Assembly (NCBI GenBank): GCA_014305025.1
Contig: JACRTY010000009.1
Location: 32,382-96,381, forward strand
Reading direction: 5' to 3'
Length of the DNA: 64,000 nt
Source: Candidatus Nyctobacter psychrophilus
Lineage (GTDB): Bacteria; Vulcanimicrobiota; Vulcanimicrobiia; Vulcanimicrobiales; Vulcanimicrobiaceae
The notes beneath the pieces are model-generated. The model saw only the letters and a list, made by a program, of their open reading frames with translations. It did no database searches and was not told the origin of the DNA. Below, piece by piece: positions 26,416 to 35,706 of this stretch. Within the stretch, counting starts at the first letter, position 1, and each line of letters begins with the position of its first letter. Position numbers and translations under genes: made by a program.

Positions 26416-27855
26416 ATGACCACGACCTCGCAGACGGGCTTGGACACGAGCCTGGGAACTGCGGCTCAACTCACGCCTCGACCTCAGCCGGCCCGCTTCG
26501 GGCGCTATTGGGGCCTGGTGCTGTTCGTTTCCGACCTCATCGTCACGTACGTGGCCGCGCTGCTCGCCGCGACCTTCACCCGCACGCCGCTGGCGCTGCT
26601 CGCGCGGGAGGAAGGGACGCTGCAGGCGGTCGTCTTCGGGGTCCTGCTGTGGATCATGCTGTTCGAGCGCATCGGCATGTACCGCCGCAGTTTCGCGGTC
26701 AACGCGCGCGACGAAGTTTACGCGGCGCTCGCAGCCTCGACGATGGGTGTCCTCCCGACCCTGGCCATCTTTTTGCTGCTGCCCTCGCTTCTGCCGTACC
26801 GCCACCTCTTAGTCGGCACGACCTTCCTCGCGGTCGTCTTTGTCTCGGCAACGCGCTTCATGGCCTACGCGGCCAAAGCCCGCGTGGCTCCCGCGCGCGG
26901 GCGCCGCATCGCCGTCGTAGGTACGCCCGAGCGCGTCGCCGCCGTGCCGCAAGATCTGTCGCTCACGAAGGCGGACAACGTCGTGCGTCTGGGGATCGAT
27001 GATTTCGATGATGAGGTCGCCTCCAGCGGGGGCGACGTCACGAAACTCGACTGGCTCGAGTTCGCGCTCGAACACGGCTGCACCGAACTGATCGTGACCG
27101 AAGCGCTGCCACCCGAAATCATGCCCGCGCTGTTACGCACGACGGAAGCGCGCGGACTTCGCCTGGCCTTTGCGCCCATGCGGATTCGCCCCCACGCCTG
27201 CGACTTCCAAGTTCGCCGCGACGGCGGCCTCGCGCTCCTCTATCCGCAAAGTTTGGCGATTTGCACGCCCGGCGCGGAGTTGCTGCGCCGGACGATCGAT
27301 CTCGGGATCGCGCTGCCGGCGCTCCTTCTGCTCTCCCCGCTGATGGCCGCGATCGCCGCCGGCGTCGCGCTGGATCTGGGGGCGCCGATCTTCTATTTGC
27401 AAACGCGCGTCGGCAAGCTCGGCCGGCCTTTCCGCATGATCAAGTTCCGCACGATGCCGCTCGACGCCGAGGCAACCACGGGGCCGATCTGGGCACGCGC
27501 CGGGGAACCGCGCGTTTCACGCTACGGCCGTTTCCTGCGCCGCATGAGTCTCGACGAACTTCCGCAGCTCTTCAACGTCGTGCGCGGCGACATGTCGATC
27601 GTCGGTCCCCGTCCGGAACGTCCCTTCTACGTCGAGCAGTTCCGCAAAATGCTGCCGCGGTACGACGAGCGCCACTTGGTCCGTCCCGGCGTCACCGGCT
27701 GGTCGCACATTCACATGCACCGCAACGTCGATACCTCGGCGATCGGCGAGCGGCTCAGTTACGACCTGTTCTATCTCGAGCATTGGTCGGTCTTCATGGA
27801 CATCTTCATCGTGTGTAAGACCGCGTTCGAATTTCTCTTTCACTCCGCGGTGTGA
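26416..27855 (+). CDS. Initiating polyprenyl-phosphate sugar-1-phosphate transferase (WbaP/WcaJ-like)
   Basis: 479 residues from ATG 26416. Four or five transmembrane segments occupy 30-165, then a CoA-binding-like Rossmann domain (RRIAVVGTPERVAAVPQD), then a further membrane helix and the bacterial sugar transferase catalytic domain (about 285-479) with MIKFRTMPLDAEATTG, FLRRMSLDELPQLFNVVRGD and MSIVGPRPERP. It starts the repeat unit by placing a sugar phosphate on undecaprenyl phosphate. An extended -10 box ends ten bases before the ATG, so the mRNA may be nearly leaderless. Confidence 0.92.
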   Translation: MTTTSQTGLDTSLGTAAQLTPRPQPARFGRYWGLVLFVSDLIVTYVAALLAATFTRTPLALLAREEGTLQAVVFGVLLWIMLFERIGMYRRSFAVNARDEVYAALAASTMGVLPTLAIFLLLPSLLPYRHLLVGTTFLAVVFVSATRFMAYAAKARVAPARGRRIAVVGTPERVAAVPQDLSLTKADNVVRLGIDDFDDEVASSGGDVTKLDWLEFALEHGCTELIVTEALPPEIMPALLRTTEARGLRLAFAPMRIRPHACDFQVRRDGGLALLYPQSLAICTPGAELLRRTIDLGIALPALLLLSPLMAAIAAGVALDLGAPIFYLQTRVGKLGRPFRMIKFRTMPLDAEATTGPIWARAGEPRVSRYGRFLRRMSLDELPQLFNVVRGDMSIVGPRPERPFYVEQFRKMLPRYDERHLVRPGVTGWSHIHMHRNVDTSAIGERLSYDLFYLEHWSVFMDIFIVCKTAFEFLFHSAV

Positions 27856-27858
27856 CAT

Positions 27859-28019
27859 AGTGTGCCGCCTCGGGAATAGCTTTACAGTCGCTCGGCGCTT
27901 TTCCGCCGCAGCCGCGTCGCTCCTCGCTCAAATGACGCTGTCATTCCACGCTCGTCGCTCCTTACTGCAGCGAAAAATCGCTCTCGCTTCGTGTAAACCT
28001 ATTCCTGAGGCGGCACACT
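27859..28019. repeat. 161-bp element with 28-bp imperfect terminal inverted repeats
   Basis: The left arm (27859-27886) and the reverse complement of the right arm (27992-28019) match at 26 of 28 positions, beginning AGTGTGCCGCCTC. The 105-base centre is repetitive (CGTCGCTCC occurs twice) and has no ORF. It fills the gap between the sugar transferase and the flippase. It could be a non-autonomous mobile element or a long structured intergenic repeat. Confidence 0.65.
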
Positions 28020-29348
28020 CCGATCGCTTCCATCCCGAAGCGTAGCCTCGCCACATCGATCCTGCACACGTTCGCGACGATCGTCGTCGGACAAGGTGCG
28101 CAGATTGCAGCGGGCATTGCGACTGCCCGAGCCTTCGGACCCGCCGGAAAAGGCATCATCAGTTACGCCGCCGTCTTCGTGATGTTTGCCGTCGCCGGCG
28201 TGGAGGGTCTGCGCAACGCGATCGCCTTTCAATTTGGGAACGAAGGCCGACCGCTCGGGCGCGTCTGGCACACGGCCCTGCGAATCCTCGCCGTGCTCGC
28301 TCCGGTCGGCTCGTTCGCGTTTCTAGCGCTCTGGCTGCACGATCGCTCCCAGCTGGCGTTTCTCTTCGTCGCGATTGCCTTTCCGTTTGCGGCGTACTTG
28401 CAAACCGTCAACATCGTCTATTTGGTGCGCGGCGCCGTCGAACGGCTGAACACGCAAAATGCCTCGACGGTGGGCGCGGGAAGCGCGGTCGTCATTTTCA
28501 TCGCCGTCGTGGGATTCCACGCCAACATCATCGTGGTGCTGTCCATCTGGGCCGCCGGGCACGTCGCCGCCGCCTTGTGGGCCACGGTCGGGCTACCGGG
28601 GCTTCTGCGCGCCGCCGAAAACGCTCCCGACGCGACTGCTGCGACGGAGCGCTTGTGGCCCGAACAAGCGCGATTTGCCCTCAAGGGTGGCGCTTCGGCC
28701 GCCGTAACGCTGATCGCATTGCGGATCGACATCATCATCGTCGGGTCGATGCTTGCCAAGAACTCGCTGGGCATCTATACGACGGCCCTTGCCGTCGCTG
28801 AACTTCTGACTGCGCTCAGCCGCTCGGTCACCTGGGCAACGACGGGCCGCATCTCGACGGCCCCCCGCGCCGCGGCCGTCGCGCTTACGGCGAAAGTCAT
28901 CCGGCTGCTGCTCGCAGGGCAGGCCCTTGCGGCGACCGTCGTGTTCCTCGTCGGGCCGGCGGCGATTCATGTCTTCTACGGACCGCGTTTCGACGGCGCC
29001 GGGCTGCTCTTACGCATCGTGCTGGCACGAACGGTCGTCTACAGCGTCGACGGCGTCGTGTCGTACTTCATCTCGGTGCGCGCCGGACGACCCGGTACGC
29101 AGTTCGCCTTCGAACTCGGTACGCTCGTTCTGTGTGCCGTGTCGACGTCGCTGGCCGTCGGACGCTTCGGTCTCGTCGGTGCGGCGGTCGCAGCCACGGC
29201 AACGTTCCTCATCGCTTTCGCCGTCAAGCTTTCGTACTTCACGCACGTTGCGGGCGTACGCCCACGCGACGTCTTGCTGCCGCAGCTCGACGATGTGCCC
29301 CCGGCCGTTCGGCTTCGCTTAGCGCGCGTGCGACCGGTCGCGCGGTAA
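28005..29348 (+). CDS. Polysaccharide flippase (Wzx/MATE-like); start provisional
   Basis: A polytopic protein with about 12 hydrophobic segments in the Wzx/oligosaccharide-flippase pattern (GQGAQIAAGIATARAFGPAG, LRIDIIIVGSMLAKNSLGIY, FYGPRFDGAGLLLRIVLA). The first canonical start is GTG 28179, but the frame is clearly coding before that: SLATSILHTFATIVVGQG forms the expected first helix. Upstream there is no ATG, GTG or TTG, only CTG (28005) and ATC (28023, 28032). The coordinates use CTG as the outer limit. The upstream inverted-repeat element ends at 28019, so its insertion may have replaced the original start. It moves lipid-linked repeat units across the inner membrane. Confidence 0.8.
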   Translation: MRRHTPIASIPKRSLATSILHTFATIVVGQGAQIAAGIATARAFGPAGKGIISYAAVFVMFAVAGVEGLRNAIAFQFGNEGRPLGRVWHTALRILAVLAPVGSFAFLALWLHDRSQLAFLFVAIAFPFAAYLQTVNIVYLVRGAVERLNTQNASTVGAGSAVVIFIAVVGFHANIIVVLSIWAAGHVAAALWATVGLPGLLRAAENAPDATAATERLWPEQARFALKGGASAAVTLIALRIDIIIVGSMLAKNSLGIYTTALAVAELLTALSRSVTWATTGRISTAPRAAAVALTAKVIRLLLAGQALAATVVFLVGPAAIHVFYGPRFDGAGLLLRIVLARTVVYSVDGVVSYFISVRAGRPGTQFAFELGTLVLCAVSTSLAVGRFGLVGAAVAATATFLIAFAVKLSYFTHVAGVRPRDVLLPQLDDVPPAVRLRLARVRPVAR

Positions 29349-31022
29349 AAGACGCTCTACGAGTAATTTCCGGTGACGTGCGCGCGAACGCGTTGCATCG
29401 CCGCGCCGCAGCAGTTCTTGAATCGACGCCGAATAGAGCGGTCGTGCGGTGAGAACCCGGTAATCACGGGTAACCTCAGCGTCGAGAAAGCGGCATCCGA
29501 ACGCATCGCCGCGCTGGTTACAAACGTCGCCGCGGTAGAGGAAGATCGTGCGGCCGGGTGCGACCGCACCGAGCTTCACCGCAGCTTGAGCAGCACTCGT
29601 AAACGTAAAGGACGGCGGATTGAAGCGCGTAAAATTCATCGCTTGCGGCAACGCCACGATTCGCGCGGGCCCGTGATAGTAGAAGCGCAACGGGCCCACC
29701 ATCTCGGGATCAAAGACGAAGATCGTCTGCTCCGCGCTCGCATGCGCGTCCAGATAGGCGGCGGCACGACGGAAGTCGCCGGATTTGGCGAGCGCATGGT
29801 ACGTACTCCACAGTGTTAGTGCGGTAAGAATCGCATACAGGCTCACGTAGGTTGCCAGTGCGATGTGACGCAACCGAGGCTGCGGTGCCGCGTCCAAAAC
29901 GGCAAACACGGCCAGCACGGACGGAATCAAGAGCGCAACGCCGTGGCGCGGGAAAATCATCTTCTCGTGAAGCACGAGCGGCACGAGCGCGAAGCACGCG
30001 ACAAGCGTGACGGCGATTGCACCGAGCGTGAGGTTGGCCCGCGTGAGTCGTGGGCGCGTCGCGATGGCCACGCCGACCGTCGCCAACAGCGCTGCATCGT
30101 AGACGCCGTTTGTCGGATAGCCCCACCAGTTTGAAAGCCAGCCATGCGGCAGCGCGAATGAAAGCGCGGTCTCGACGGGCGAAACGATATCGGGCCGAGT
30201 GGACATTGCGAGCGTTCGCGCACCTCCCATCTGCGCCGGCAAAAACGCGAGGACCGGCAAGGCGCCGACGACGACGCACGCCACGGCGATGCCGTAATTG
30301 CGCAGCGCCCGCCGGTCGTGGAGCAACAGGAGCGCGGCCGCTGCGCCGGCGAGCAGCAGAGCGGGATAGTACTGCGTGTAGAGCACGCCGAGCGCGCAGA
30401 ACACGAAGGCGACTCGCGCAAACCGTGACGGTGCCGCCGCGATGAACCCGTCGAAATACGTCAGTATCAGCCCAGCCGAAAACAGCAACGCAAGCGCATA
30501 CAGCCGGATCTCGACAGCCGCATAAATCGCAAACGGATTGAAAGCAAGTGCCGCCGCCACGACCGCCGGCGACGTTGCACGCAGATGGCGCGCCGCGAAC
30601 GACCACGCGCAAACCACCGCACCAGCGACGCACAGAATCGAAAACCAGCGGGCGAACCAGACACTGCCGTCGAGCGTCCGCCAAGCCTCGAGCAGGAGCG
30701 GGTAGAGCGGCGGAAGCGCTTCAAAGCCGAGCGCGCTGCGCCACGCGAACGCAAAGCCGTGCGACGTCGTCCGCAGACTGTACCATTCGTCTTGCCAGAT
30801 ATTGAGGGACGCCGCCAAAAACGCGGTGAGCGCGCCGAAAGCGACGAGCACGACGACGAGGCCGCCGACGCGGGCGGATGCGGCCGCGCCGAAGCTCGCC
30901 TCGCGCAGCGTCGCGTTGCGGCCCGATGCGCCGGCGAAGGAGGCGCCCACTCGGGCAAAGATCGTCTGCGTAACGGCACCTCGGCTTGGCTGCAGTGTGG
31001 ATGGTCCCCCTACCGGCTGCAT
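29319..31022 (-). CDS. GT-C (family 39-like) membrane glycosyltransferase
   Basis: About 567 residues from the ATG at 31022; the ORF to 31217 would overlap the divergent polymerase gene. The first membrane helix is followed by the periplasmic acidic motif SLNIWQDEWYSLRTTSHGFA, then the LPPLYPLLLEAW segment, typical of ArnT/PMT-like enzymes using polyprenyl-phosphate sugars. About ten further helices and a soluble C-terminal domain follow (IFVFDPEMVGPLRFYYHGPA). The 3' end overlaps the flippase by 30 bases, convergently. Confidence 0.8.
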   Translation of the reverse strand: MQPVGGPSTLQPSRGAVTQTIFARVGASFAGASGRNATLREASFGAAASARVGGLVVVLVAFGALTAFLAASLNIWQDEWYSLRTTSHGFAFAWRSALGFEALPPLYPLLLEAWRTLDGSVWFARWFSILCVAGAVVCAWSFAARHLRATSPAVVAAALAFNPFAIYAAVEIRLYALALLFSAGLILTYFDGFIAAAPSRFARVAFVFCALGVLYTQYYPALLLAGAAAALLLLHDRRALRNYGIAVACVVVGALPVLAFLPAQMGGARTLAMSTRPDIVSPVETALSFALPHGWLSNWWGYPTNGVYDAALLATVGVAIATRPRLTRANLTLGAIAVTLVACFALVPLVLHEKMIFPRHGVALLIPSVLAVFAVLDAAPQPRLRHIALATYVSLYAILTALTLWSTYHALAKSGDFRRAAAYLDAHASAEQTIFVFDPEMVGPLRFYYHGPARIVALPQAMNFTRFNPPSFTFTSAAQAAVKLGAVAPGRTIFLYRGDVCNQRGDAFGCRFLDAEVTRDYRVLTARPLYSASIQELLRRGDATRSRARHRKLLVERLLPRDRSHAR

Positions 31023-31082
31023 CGGCCCAAACGCACGCCGGCGCGAGGGCGGCCGCCCTAGGCTGCAGACGACCTCCGGCCG

Positions 31083-32522
31083 ATGACGTATACTATGACC
31101 GTGCTCGCCGCACCCCGACTGACCGGCGCTCTCGTCGCTCGTTGCTTCGCGCTCCTTGCGGCCGCTTACGTTCTGTTCAGCTTCGCCGCGTACGTCGCCG
31201 TCGGTACTCCGCTGCATGCCGTGGTGATCGGCGCTCTCGGCCTCATCCCAATAGTGATCTATGTCAGCTTGCGTTGGCCGATCTACTTTCCGTTCAGCCT
31301 CTATGCGCTGCTGGTGCCCGTTGAAGCACTACTGCGAACCGGCGGTACAACCGGCCCCACGCTGACGAAATTCGCCTCCTTCGCAGTCGGTTTGGCCTTC
31401 CTCGCGCGCATCGTCCTCACGCGCCGCGCACTGCTTCCGCCCCGTCCGTGGTTTGCGTGGGCCGCGTTTGTCTTCTTGGCGCTGGCGTCGGCCGGGTGGT
31501 CCGTGTACCAGACTGAAACGCTCGATACCGTTGCTATCGTGCTTCAGCTCTTCTTGCTGTACACCATCGCGGCAATCTACCCGATGTCGGCCCTAGACGC
31601 CGTGCGGCTACGCCGCGTCATCGAAGCCGTCGGCGTTTTGGTTGCCTGCTACGGCTGCTACGCGTATCTTGCGGGTCAACGGCTGAACGGGACACGGCTG
31701 TCGTTGTCCGGCGGCAAATTCCAGATCGACCCCAATCACTACGGCGCCTTCTTCATCATTCCCATGTCGCTTCTGATGGCACGCGTTCTCACCGATCGGC
31801 GCGTCATCGTGCGCGTAGCGAGCGCGGCCGCCTTCGGGTTTTGCGCGCTCAACGTGTTTTTCACCGGTTCACGCGGCGTCTTCACGGCGCTGGCGTGCGT
31901 CCTGGTGTATCTCGCGGTCCGGACACGTAACTTCATCGCCACGGCGGCGATGGCCGTGGTCTTCATCGGCATCAGTATCGCAGTACCCAATACGTGGCAA
32001 CGCTTCATGGATCCGTCGCAGGGTGACGCCAGCGGCCGCACGGATATCTGGAACGTCGGCCTGCACGCCTTTCCGCACTTTTGGCTTTATGGTTCAGGCT
32101 TTGCGACCTATGAATACGTCTACAGTTTGTTCTTGGTTCAATCGTATCAACGGCAGTTTGCGGGCTGGGACCGACCAAGCCATAGCCTGGTCTTGGGGAC
32201 ATCGGTCGAACTCGGCATCATCGGCCTCGGGCTGGTCCTGCTGGCCTGGTTCCTGTCGCTGCGTCAAACGTGGAGCGTCCGAGCCGATCATCCGCTGGCG
32301 CCGATCGCCTATGGTGCTGAAGGCGCATGCGTCGGCCTGTTCGTTGCGGCTTTGACGCTCGACATGCTGTGGTTCAAATACCTATGGCTGGCCTTCATGC
32401 TCGGCATCATGACCTCGAACGCCATCGCCGCGCGTAACCTTTGGGCGCCGCGACTGCGCAGGCCCGTTAGGCCGTTGCCGCGTGTATCGGCGGGGGTCCG
32501 AGCAAGCTCCGCACGCTTCTGA
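31083..32522 (+). CDS. O-antigen ligase/polymerase (Wzy-like) membrane protein
   Basis: Up to 479 residues with about twelve membrane segments. The large periplasmic-loop signature is present: NVFFTGSRGVFTALACVLVY followed by SGRTDIWNVGLHAFPHFWLY and GSGFATYEYVY, as in the Wzy_C family. It polymerises lipid-linked repeat units or ligates chains at the outer face of the inner membrane. The start may be GTG 31101 if the TATACT box drives a leaderless mRNA; ATG 31083 is the longest option. The 3' end overlaps the convergent receiver gene by 56 bases. Confidence 0.85.
   Translation: MTYTMTVLAAPRLTGALVARCFALLAAAYVLFSFAAYVAVGTPLHAVVIGALGLIPIVIYVSLRWPIYFPFSLYALLVPVEALLRTGGTTGPTLTKFASFAVGLAFLARIVLTRRALLPPRPWFAWAAFVFLALASAGWSVYQTETLDTVAIVLQLFLLYTIAAIYPMSALDAVRLRRVIEAVGVLVACYGCYAYLAGQRLNGTRLSLSGGKFQIDPNHYGAFFIIPMSLLMARVLTDRRVIVRVASAAAFGFCALNVFFTGSRGVFTALACVLVYLAVRTRNFIATAAMAVVFIGISIAVPNTWQRFMDPSQGDASGRTDIWNVGLHAFPHFWLYGSGFATYEYVYSLFLVQSYQRQFAGWDRPSHSLVLGTSVELGIIGLGLVLLAWFLSLRQTWSVRADHPLAPIAYGAEGACVGLFVAALTLDMLWFKYLWLAFMLGIMTSNAIAARNLWAPRLRRPVRPLPRVSAGVRASSARF
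31089..31094 (+). promoter_or_regulatory. -10 hexamer of the polymerase gene
   Basis: TATACT at 31089-31094 puts +1 at 31101, exactly on an in-frame GTG. The upstream ATG at 31083 lies within the promoter. No -35 match is seen. Confidence 0.4.
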
Positions 32523-32844
32523 GCATCCCGTCCATGCCGCTGCGCTTGGACACCAGGGCTGTTGCGCCGGAGATGACGCAGGCAGCTTCGAACGTCGGAT
32601 CTTCGGTTTCGGAAAACGCGATGACGGCCGCATTGCGCGCGACTTGGCGGATTCGGCACAGCGCATTCGGTGCTCCGCGGCTAAAAAAATCAACGTCGAC
32701 GAAGATTGCGGCGGGATCGTGAACAGCGATGTCTCTGCCGTCGATGTCGTCCCGCGTCGCGATCACGTTCATGCCCGCGTCGGCCAGCAGCCGCGTGAGA
32801 AACGGCACGAACACGGTCTGCGGCTCGATCAAATAGGTTCGCAT
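32467..32844 (-). CDS. Stand-alone receiver-like protein with degenerate acidic pocket
   Basis: 125 residues, a CheY-like fold with no output domain: RTYLIEPQTVFVPFLTRLLA, AAIFVDVDFFSRG (candidate phospho-Asp), VIAFSETED and ALVSKRSG (Lys retained). The acidic pair that binds Mg in true receivers is Glu-Pro here (LIEPQ), the same substitution as in the 38586 gene. It lies four bases after the LuxR-type regulator in the wza-wzc-regulator operon. It may be a partner or titrator rather than a phosphate switch. Confidence 0.65.
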   Translation of the reverse strand: MRTYLIEPQTVFVPFLTRLLADAGMNVIATRDDIDGRDIAVHDPAAIFVDVDFFSRGAPNALCRIRQVARNAAVIAFSETEDPTFEAACVISGATALVSKRSGMDGMLRSVRSLLGPPPIHAATA

Positions 32845-32848
32845 GCGA

Positions 32849-33508
32849 TTACGTCACGAGCCCGTGTCGGACCGCGTAGACCGCGACTCCCGAGCGCGCA
32901 CTGACTTTCAACTTCGCGAGGATGTGGCTGACGTGGTTCTTGACGGTCTTTTCCGATAGGGTCAGCCGCCGCCCGATTTCCCGGTTGGAGAGTCCCTCGG
33001 CGATGAGCCGCACGATCTCGTATTCGCGCGTCGAAAGTTCACTGACGTCTTGCGTGCGCGTCGAACGCCGGCGCAGCAAGGTTCCGGCAATGCGCGGATC
33101 GGCGTACGATTCTCCGGCGGCCACCGAGTGCAGGATTTCGATCAGCATCGCGGGAGCGGTGTCCTTGGCGATGTACGCGTCGGCCTTAGCGGCCAGCGCA
33201 CGCTGCATGACGCGTGGACGGTGGGCGGTCGACAGCGCACAGACGCGGCTTTGTGGCGTGGCTCGCTCGCACGCCGCGATCGCGTCTTCGACCGGAATCG
33301 AAAGCTCGTCGATGTCGAGCAACACGATGTCGGGGCGGGCCGTGGCGAGCACCGGATCGCTCGGCTCGCTGACGTCGGCGACGACGTCGATGAACGCATC
33401 GGCCGCAAAAACGTGGCGCAGCGCCTTGACGACGAGCGGGAGACGTTCGACCAGGACGACACGGACGGTCCGGCGCGGCCCTAAGGACCACCGCGCCGGG
33501 GACGTCAG
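32849..33508 (-). CDS. NarL/LuxR-family response regulator, probable CTG start
   Basis: 219 residues if read from CTG 33508, whose CTGA overlaps the stop of the BY-kinase gene. The only canonical start, GTG 33352, would remove the first third of the receiver. The extension encodes [20 protein letters not shown], clearly receiver beta1-alpha1, with Glu-Arg where Asp-Asp is expected. [10 protein letters not shown] holds the phospho-Asp and AYIAKDT the Lys. The HTH is typical: [20 protein letters not shown], then [20 protein letters not shown]. It probably regulates the polysaccharide locus. No sensor kinase is adjacent. Confidence 0.82.
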   Translation of the reverse strand: MTSPARWSLGPRRTVRVVLVERLPLVVKALRHVFAADAFIDVVADVSEPSDPVLATARPDIVLLDIDELSIPVEDAIAACERATPQSRVCALSTAHRPRVMQRALAAKADAYIAKDTAPAMLIEILHSVAAGESYADPRIAGTLLRRRSTRTQDVSELSTREYEIVRLIAEGLSNREIGRRLTLSEKTVKNHVSHILAKLKVSARSGVAVYAVRHGLVT

Positions 33509-35691
33509 CCGCCCGAGTTCATCGGAAGCGATATCGATTGTCCAGCTCCTAAGTAATAATCGTTGTGTTCGCGCGCATCGGGGCGAGTCCCGTTGAGAAC
33601 CACCCCGATGAGATTGACCGAACCGACGCTGCGGAGTTTCGAGAGGGCACCATTGACGGCACGGCTGTCAGATTTCTGCGAGTTGATGACGAGAACGGTC
33701 CCGTCGGTCTTGATGCCGAGCACGACGCCGTCCACGATCGAGCGCAGTGCCGGCCCATCGACGAGGACGAAATCGTAGTCTGCCCGCACGCGCTCGAGCA
33801 GTTTGTCGAACCCGGCACTCTGCAGGAGTCCGACGGGATTGGGGGCCGAGTGACCGCTGGTGAGCACCGAGACGCCCGCGTGATCGGTCGGTTTGATCGC
33901 GTCTTCGAGCCGCGTTACGCCGACGAGCACGTCGGAGAGACCGCTCTCGTTGGGAATCGACAGTTTCGTGTGCACGCTGGGACGGCGGAGGTCGGCGTCG
34001 ATCACGAGCACCCGCGCTTTCATCAGTGAAAGGCTGATGGCCGTATTGACGGCGATGGTCGATTTGCCGTCGCCTTGATCGGGACTAGTGAAGGTGATGA
34101 CGCGCGGCGGTGCGCTCGACGAATAGCGTAACGCCGCCACGAGCTGGTAGAACGCTTCGGCCGAAAGCGGCTTGACCCAATCGGCATTTTTGAGCATCGC
34201 GCGATCGTCGAAACTGGGAATCGCCGCCAGGACGGGCAATCCCAAGCGGCTGACGACGTCGCTTTCAGTCCGGAAACGATCGTCGAAGAACTCGACGGTG
34301 AAGACCGTTCCGAGGGCAAGTGCGAGCCCGACGAGGATGCCGATCGCTAGGTTGAGCCCGATGCTCGGCTTCGAGGTATAGACGGTCGGATCGGCCGGCT
34401 GGGTGATCGTCACGTCGCTGAGCGCGGTGTTCTTGGAGATCGTGGCGTCTTGGTATTTGCGCTGCAACGCATCGTAGACGTCTTGCGCGCTCTTAGCGGA
34501 GCGCTGCAGTTCGCCGATGCGGCGCGTTTCTTCGGGCAGGCGATCCAGCTTGGGCTGCACCGAGCGGCGCTGAGCCGCGACCGCCGTCGCCTGAGACTGC
34601 GCAGCGGCGATCTGTCCTTCGAGCGTTGCCGCCTGCTGGGTGAGCGTCTGATAGACCGGATTCGGTCCGGTCTGTACGCCGGCGATCACTTGGCGCGGCT
34701 GCGTTTTGACGGCGCGCTCGGCCTGCGCAAGCTGCGCCTTGAGCGACACGACGGTCGGATAATCGTCGGTATATTGCTGGCGCGCAGCGCTGAGCTGCGA
34801 TTTCAACGTCGCGATCTGCGTATCGAGCTGTCCCGAGACGGGATTGGCGGCCTGATTCTGCGAGGTAACGATCGTCTCGGGCGTGCGCGCGAGTTGAGCC
34901 TGAACGGCCTCGAGTTGCGAGGCGGCCTGCCGTCCATCGAGTTCGACGGCTTGCGCTTTAGCATCGAGCGCGGCGGCGCTTGCGATGTCGTTCTGCGTCT
35001 GCGTCGGGAGATCGGCGATGCCGACCTGTGCTTGATAATCGGAGAGCGCTTCCTGCGCCGAGCGCATGTTCTGTTCGGCTTGCGGGAGTTGATCTTGCAG
35101 GAAGGCGAGGGCTGCATCGGCTTGTTGCGCGACGAGCGCGCGCTCGTGCGCTACGAAGACGCGCGCGAAGTCATTGGCGATCTGCGCCGAAAGCGTCGGA
35201 TTGCGCCACGTTGCGAAGATGGTCAGGATCGACGTATCGGTCACCGGCTTAACCGACACCGCAGCAGCAAGGGCGTTTGGATCGCCGATCTTCAGATCGC
35301 GGGCGACTTGCTGCGCAACCGCCGGTTCTTGAATCAGTTCCGCATATGTCTCGGCCGTCTGCACGCCGTTGGTTCCGTTGAGTGCGTTGAGCGCCGGCAG
35401 GTCGCTGCCCGTGCCCGGCTGCTGCGCGGAGGAGCCATCGGCATTCGAACTACCCGCAATGAGTTTCGTCGAGGTCGTATAGGTCTTGGGTTGAACCAAC
35501 GTCAAGATCGCCACGAAAAGGATAAAGCCGCCGAAGATGGCGGCGAAGAGCAGGCGGCGACGCACCAGCGCTTGCCACCAGCGGGCGACGTCGACTTCAT
35601 GGACGAGCGTTTCATGCGGCAGTTCGCCGCCGGGCATGAGCGCGTTGCCGGACTTGGAGGCGGGGACGAGACCGGTTTGTCGATTGAGCAT
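33505..35691 (-). CDS. Wzc-like polysaccharide co-polymerase/BY-kinase
   Basis: 728 residues. The Wzz domain has a membrane helix ([20 protein letters not shown], about 48-67), a long periplasmic coiled coil (about 180-440) and a second helix near 470 ([20 protein letters not shown]). The cytoplasmic kinase has Walker [17 protein letters not shown], Walker A' [11 protein letters not shown] and Walker [10 protein letters not shown]. The C-terminal tail is short, with only a Tyr pair (NDYYLGAG) rather than the usual Tyr cluster. It controls chain length and export. It starts 15 bases after the Wza-like gene. Confidence 0.92.
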   Translation of the reverse strand: MLNRQTGLVPASKSGNALMPGGELPHETLVHEVDVARWWQALVRRRLLFAAIFGGFILFVAILTLVQPKTYTTSTKLIAGSSNADGSSAQQPGTGSDLPALNALNGTNGVQTAETYAELIQEPAVAQQVARDLKIGDPNALAAAVSVKPVTDTSILTIFATWRNPTLSAQIANDFARVFVAHERALVAQQADAALAFLQDQLPQAEQNMRSAQEALSDYQAQVGIADLPTQTQNDIASAAALDAKAQAVELDGRQAASQLEAVQAQLARTPETIVTSQNQAANPVSGQLDTQIATLKSQLSAARQQYTDDYPTVVSLKAQLAQAERAVKTQPRQVIAGVQTGPNPVYQTLTQQAATLEGQIAAAQSQATAVAAQRRSVQPKLDRLPEETRRIGELQRSAKSAQDVYDALQRKYQDATISKNTALSDVTITQPADPTVYTSKPSIGLNLAIGILVGLALALGTVFTVEFFDDRFRTESDVVSRLGLPVLAAIPSFDDRAMLKNADWVKPLSAEAFYQLVAALRYSSSAPPRVITFTSPDQGDGKSTIAVNTAISLSLMKARVLVIDADLRRPSVHTKLSIPNESGLSDVLVGVTRLEDAIKPTDHAGVSVLTSGHSAPNPVGLLQSAGFDKLLERVRADYDFVLVDGPALRSIVDGVVLGIKTDGTVLVINSQKSDSRAVNGALSKLRSVGSVNLIGVVLNGTRPDAREHNDYYLGAGQSISLPMNSGG

Positions 35692-35706
35692 CGCTACAGC
35701 AATCGG

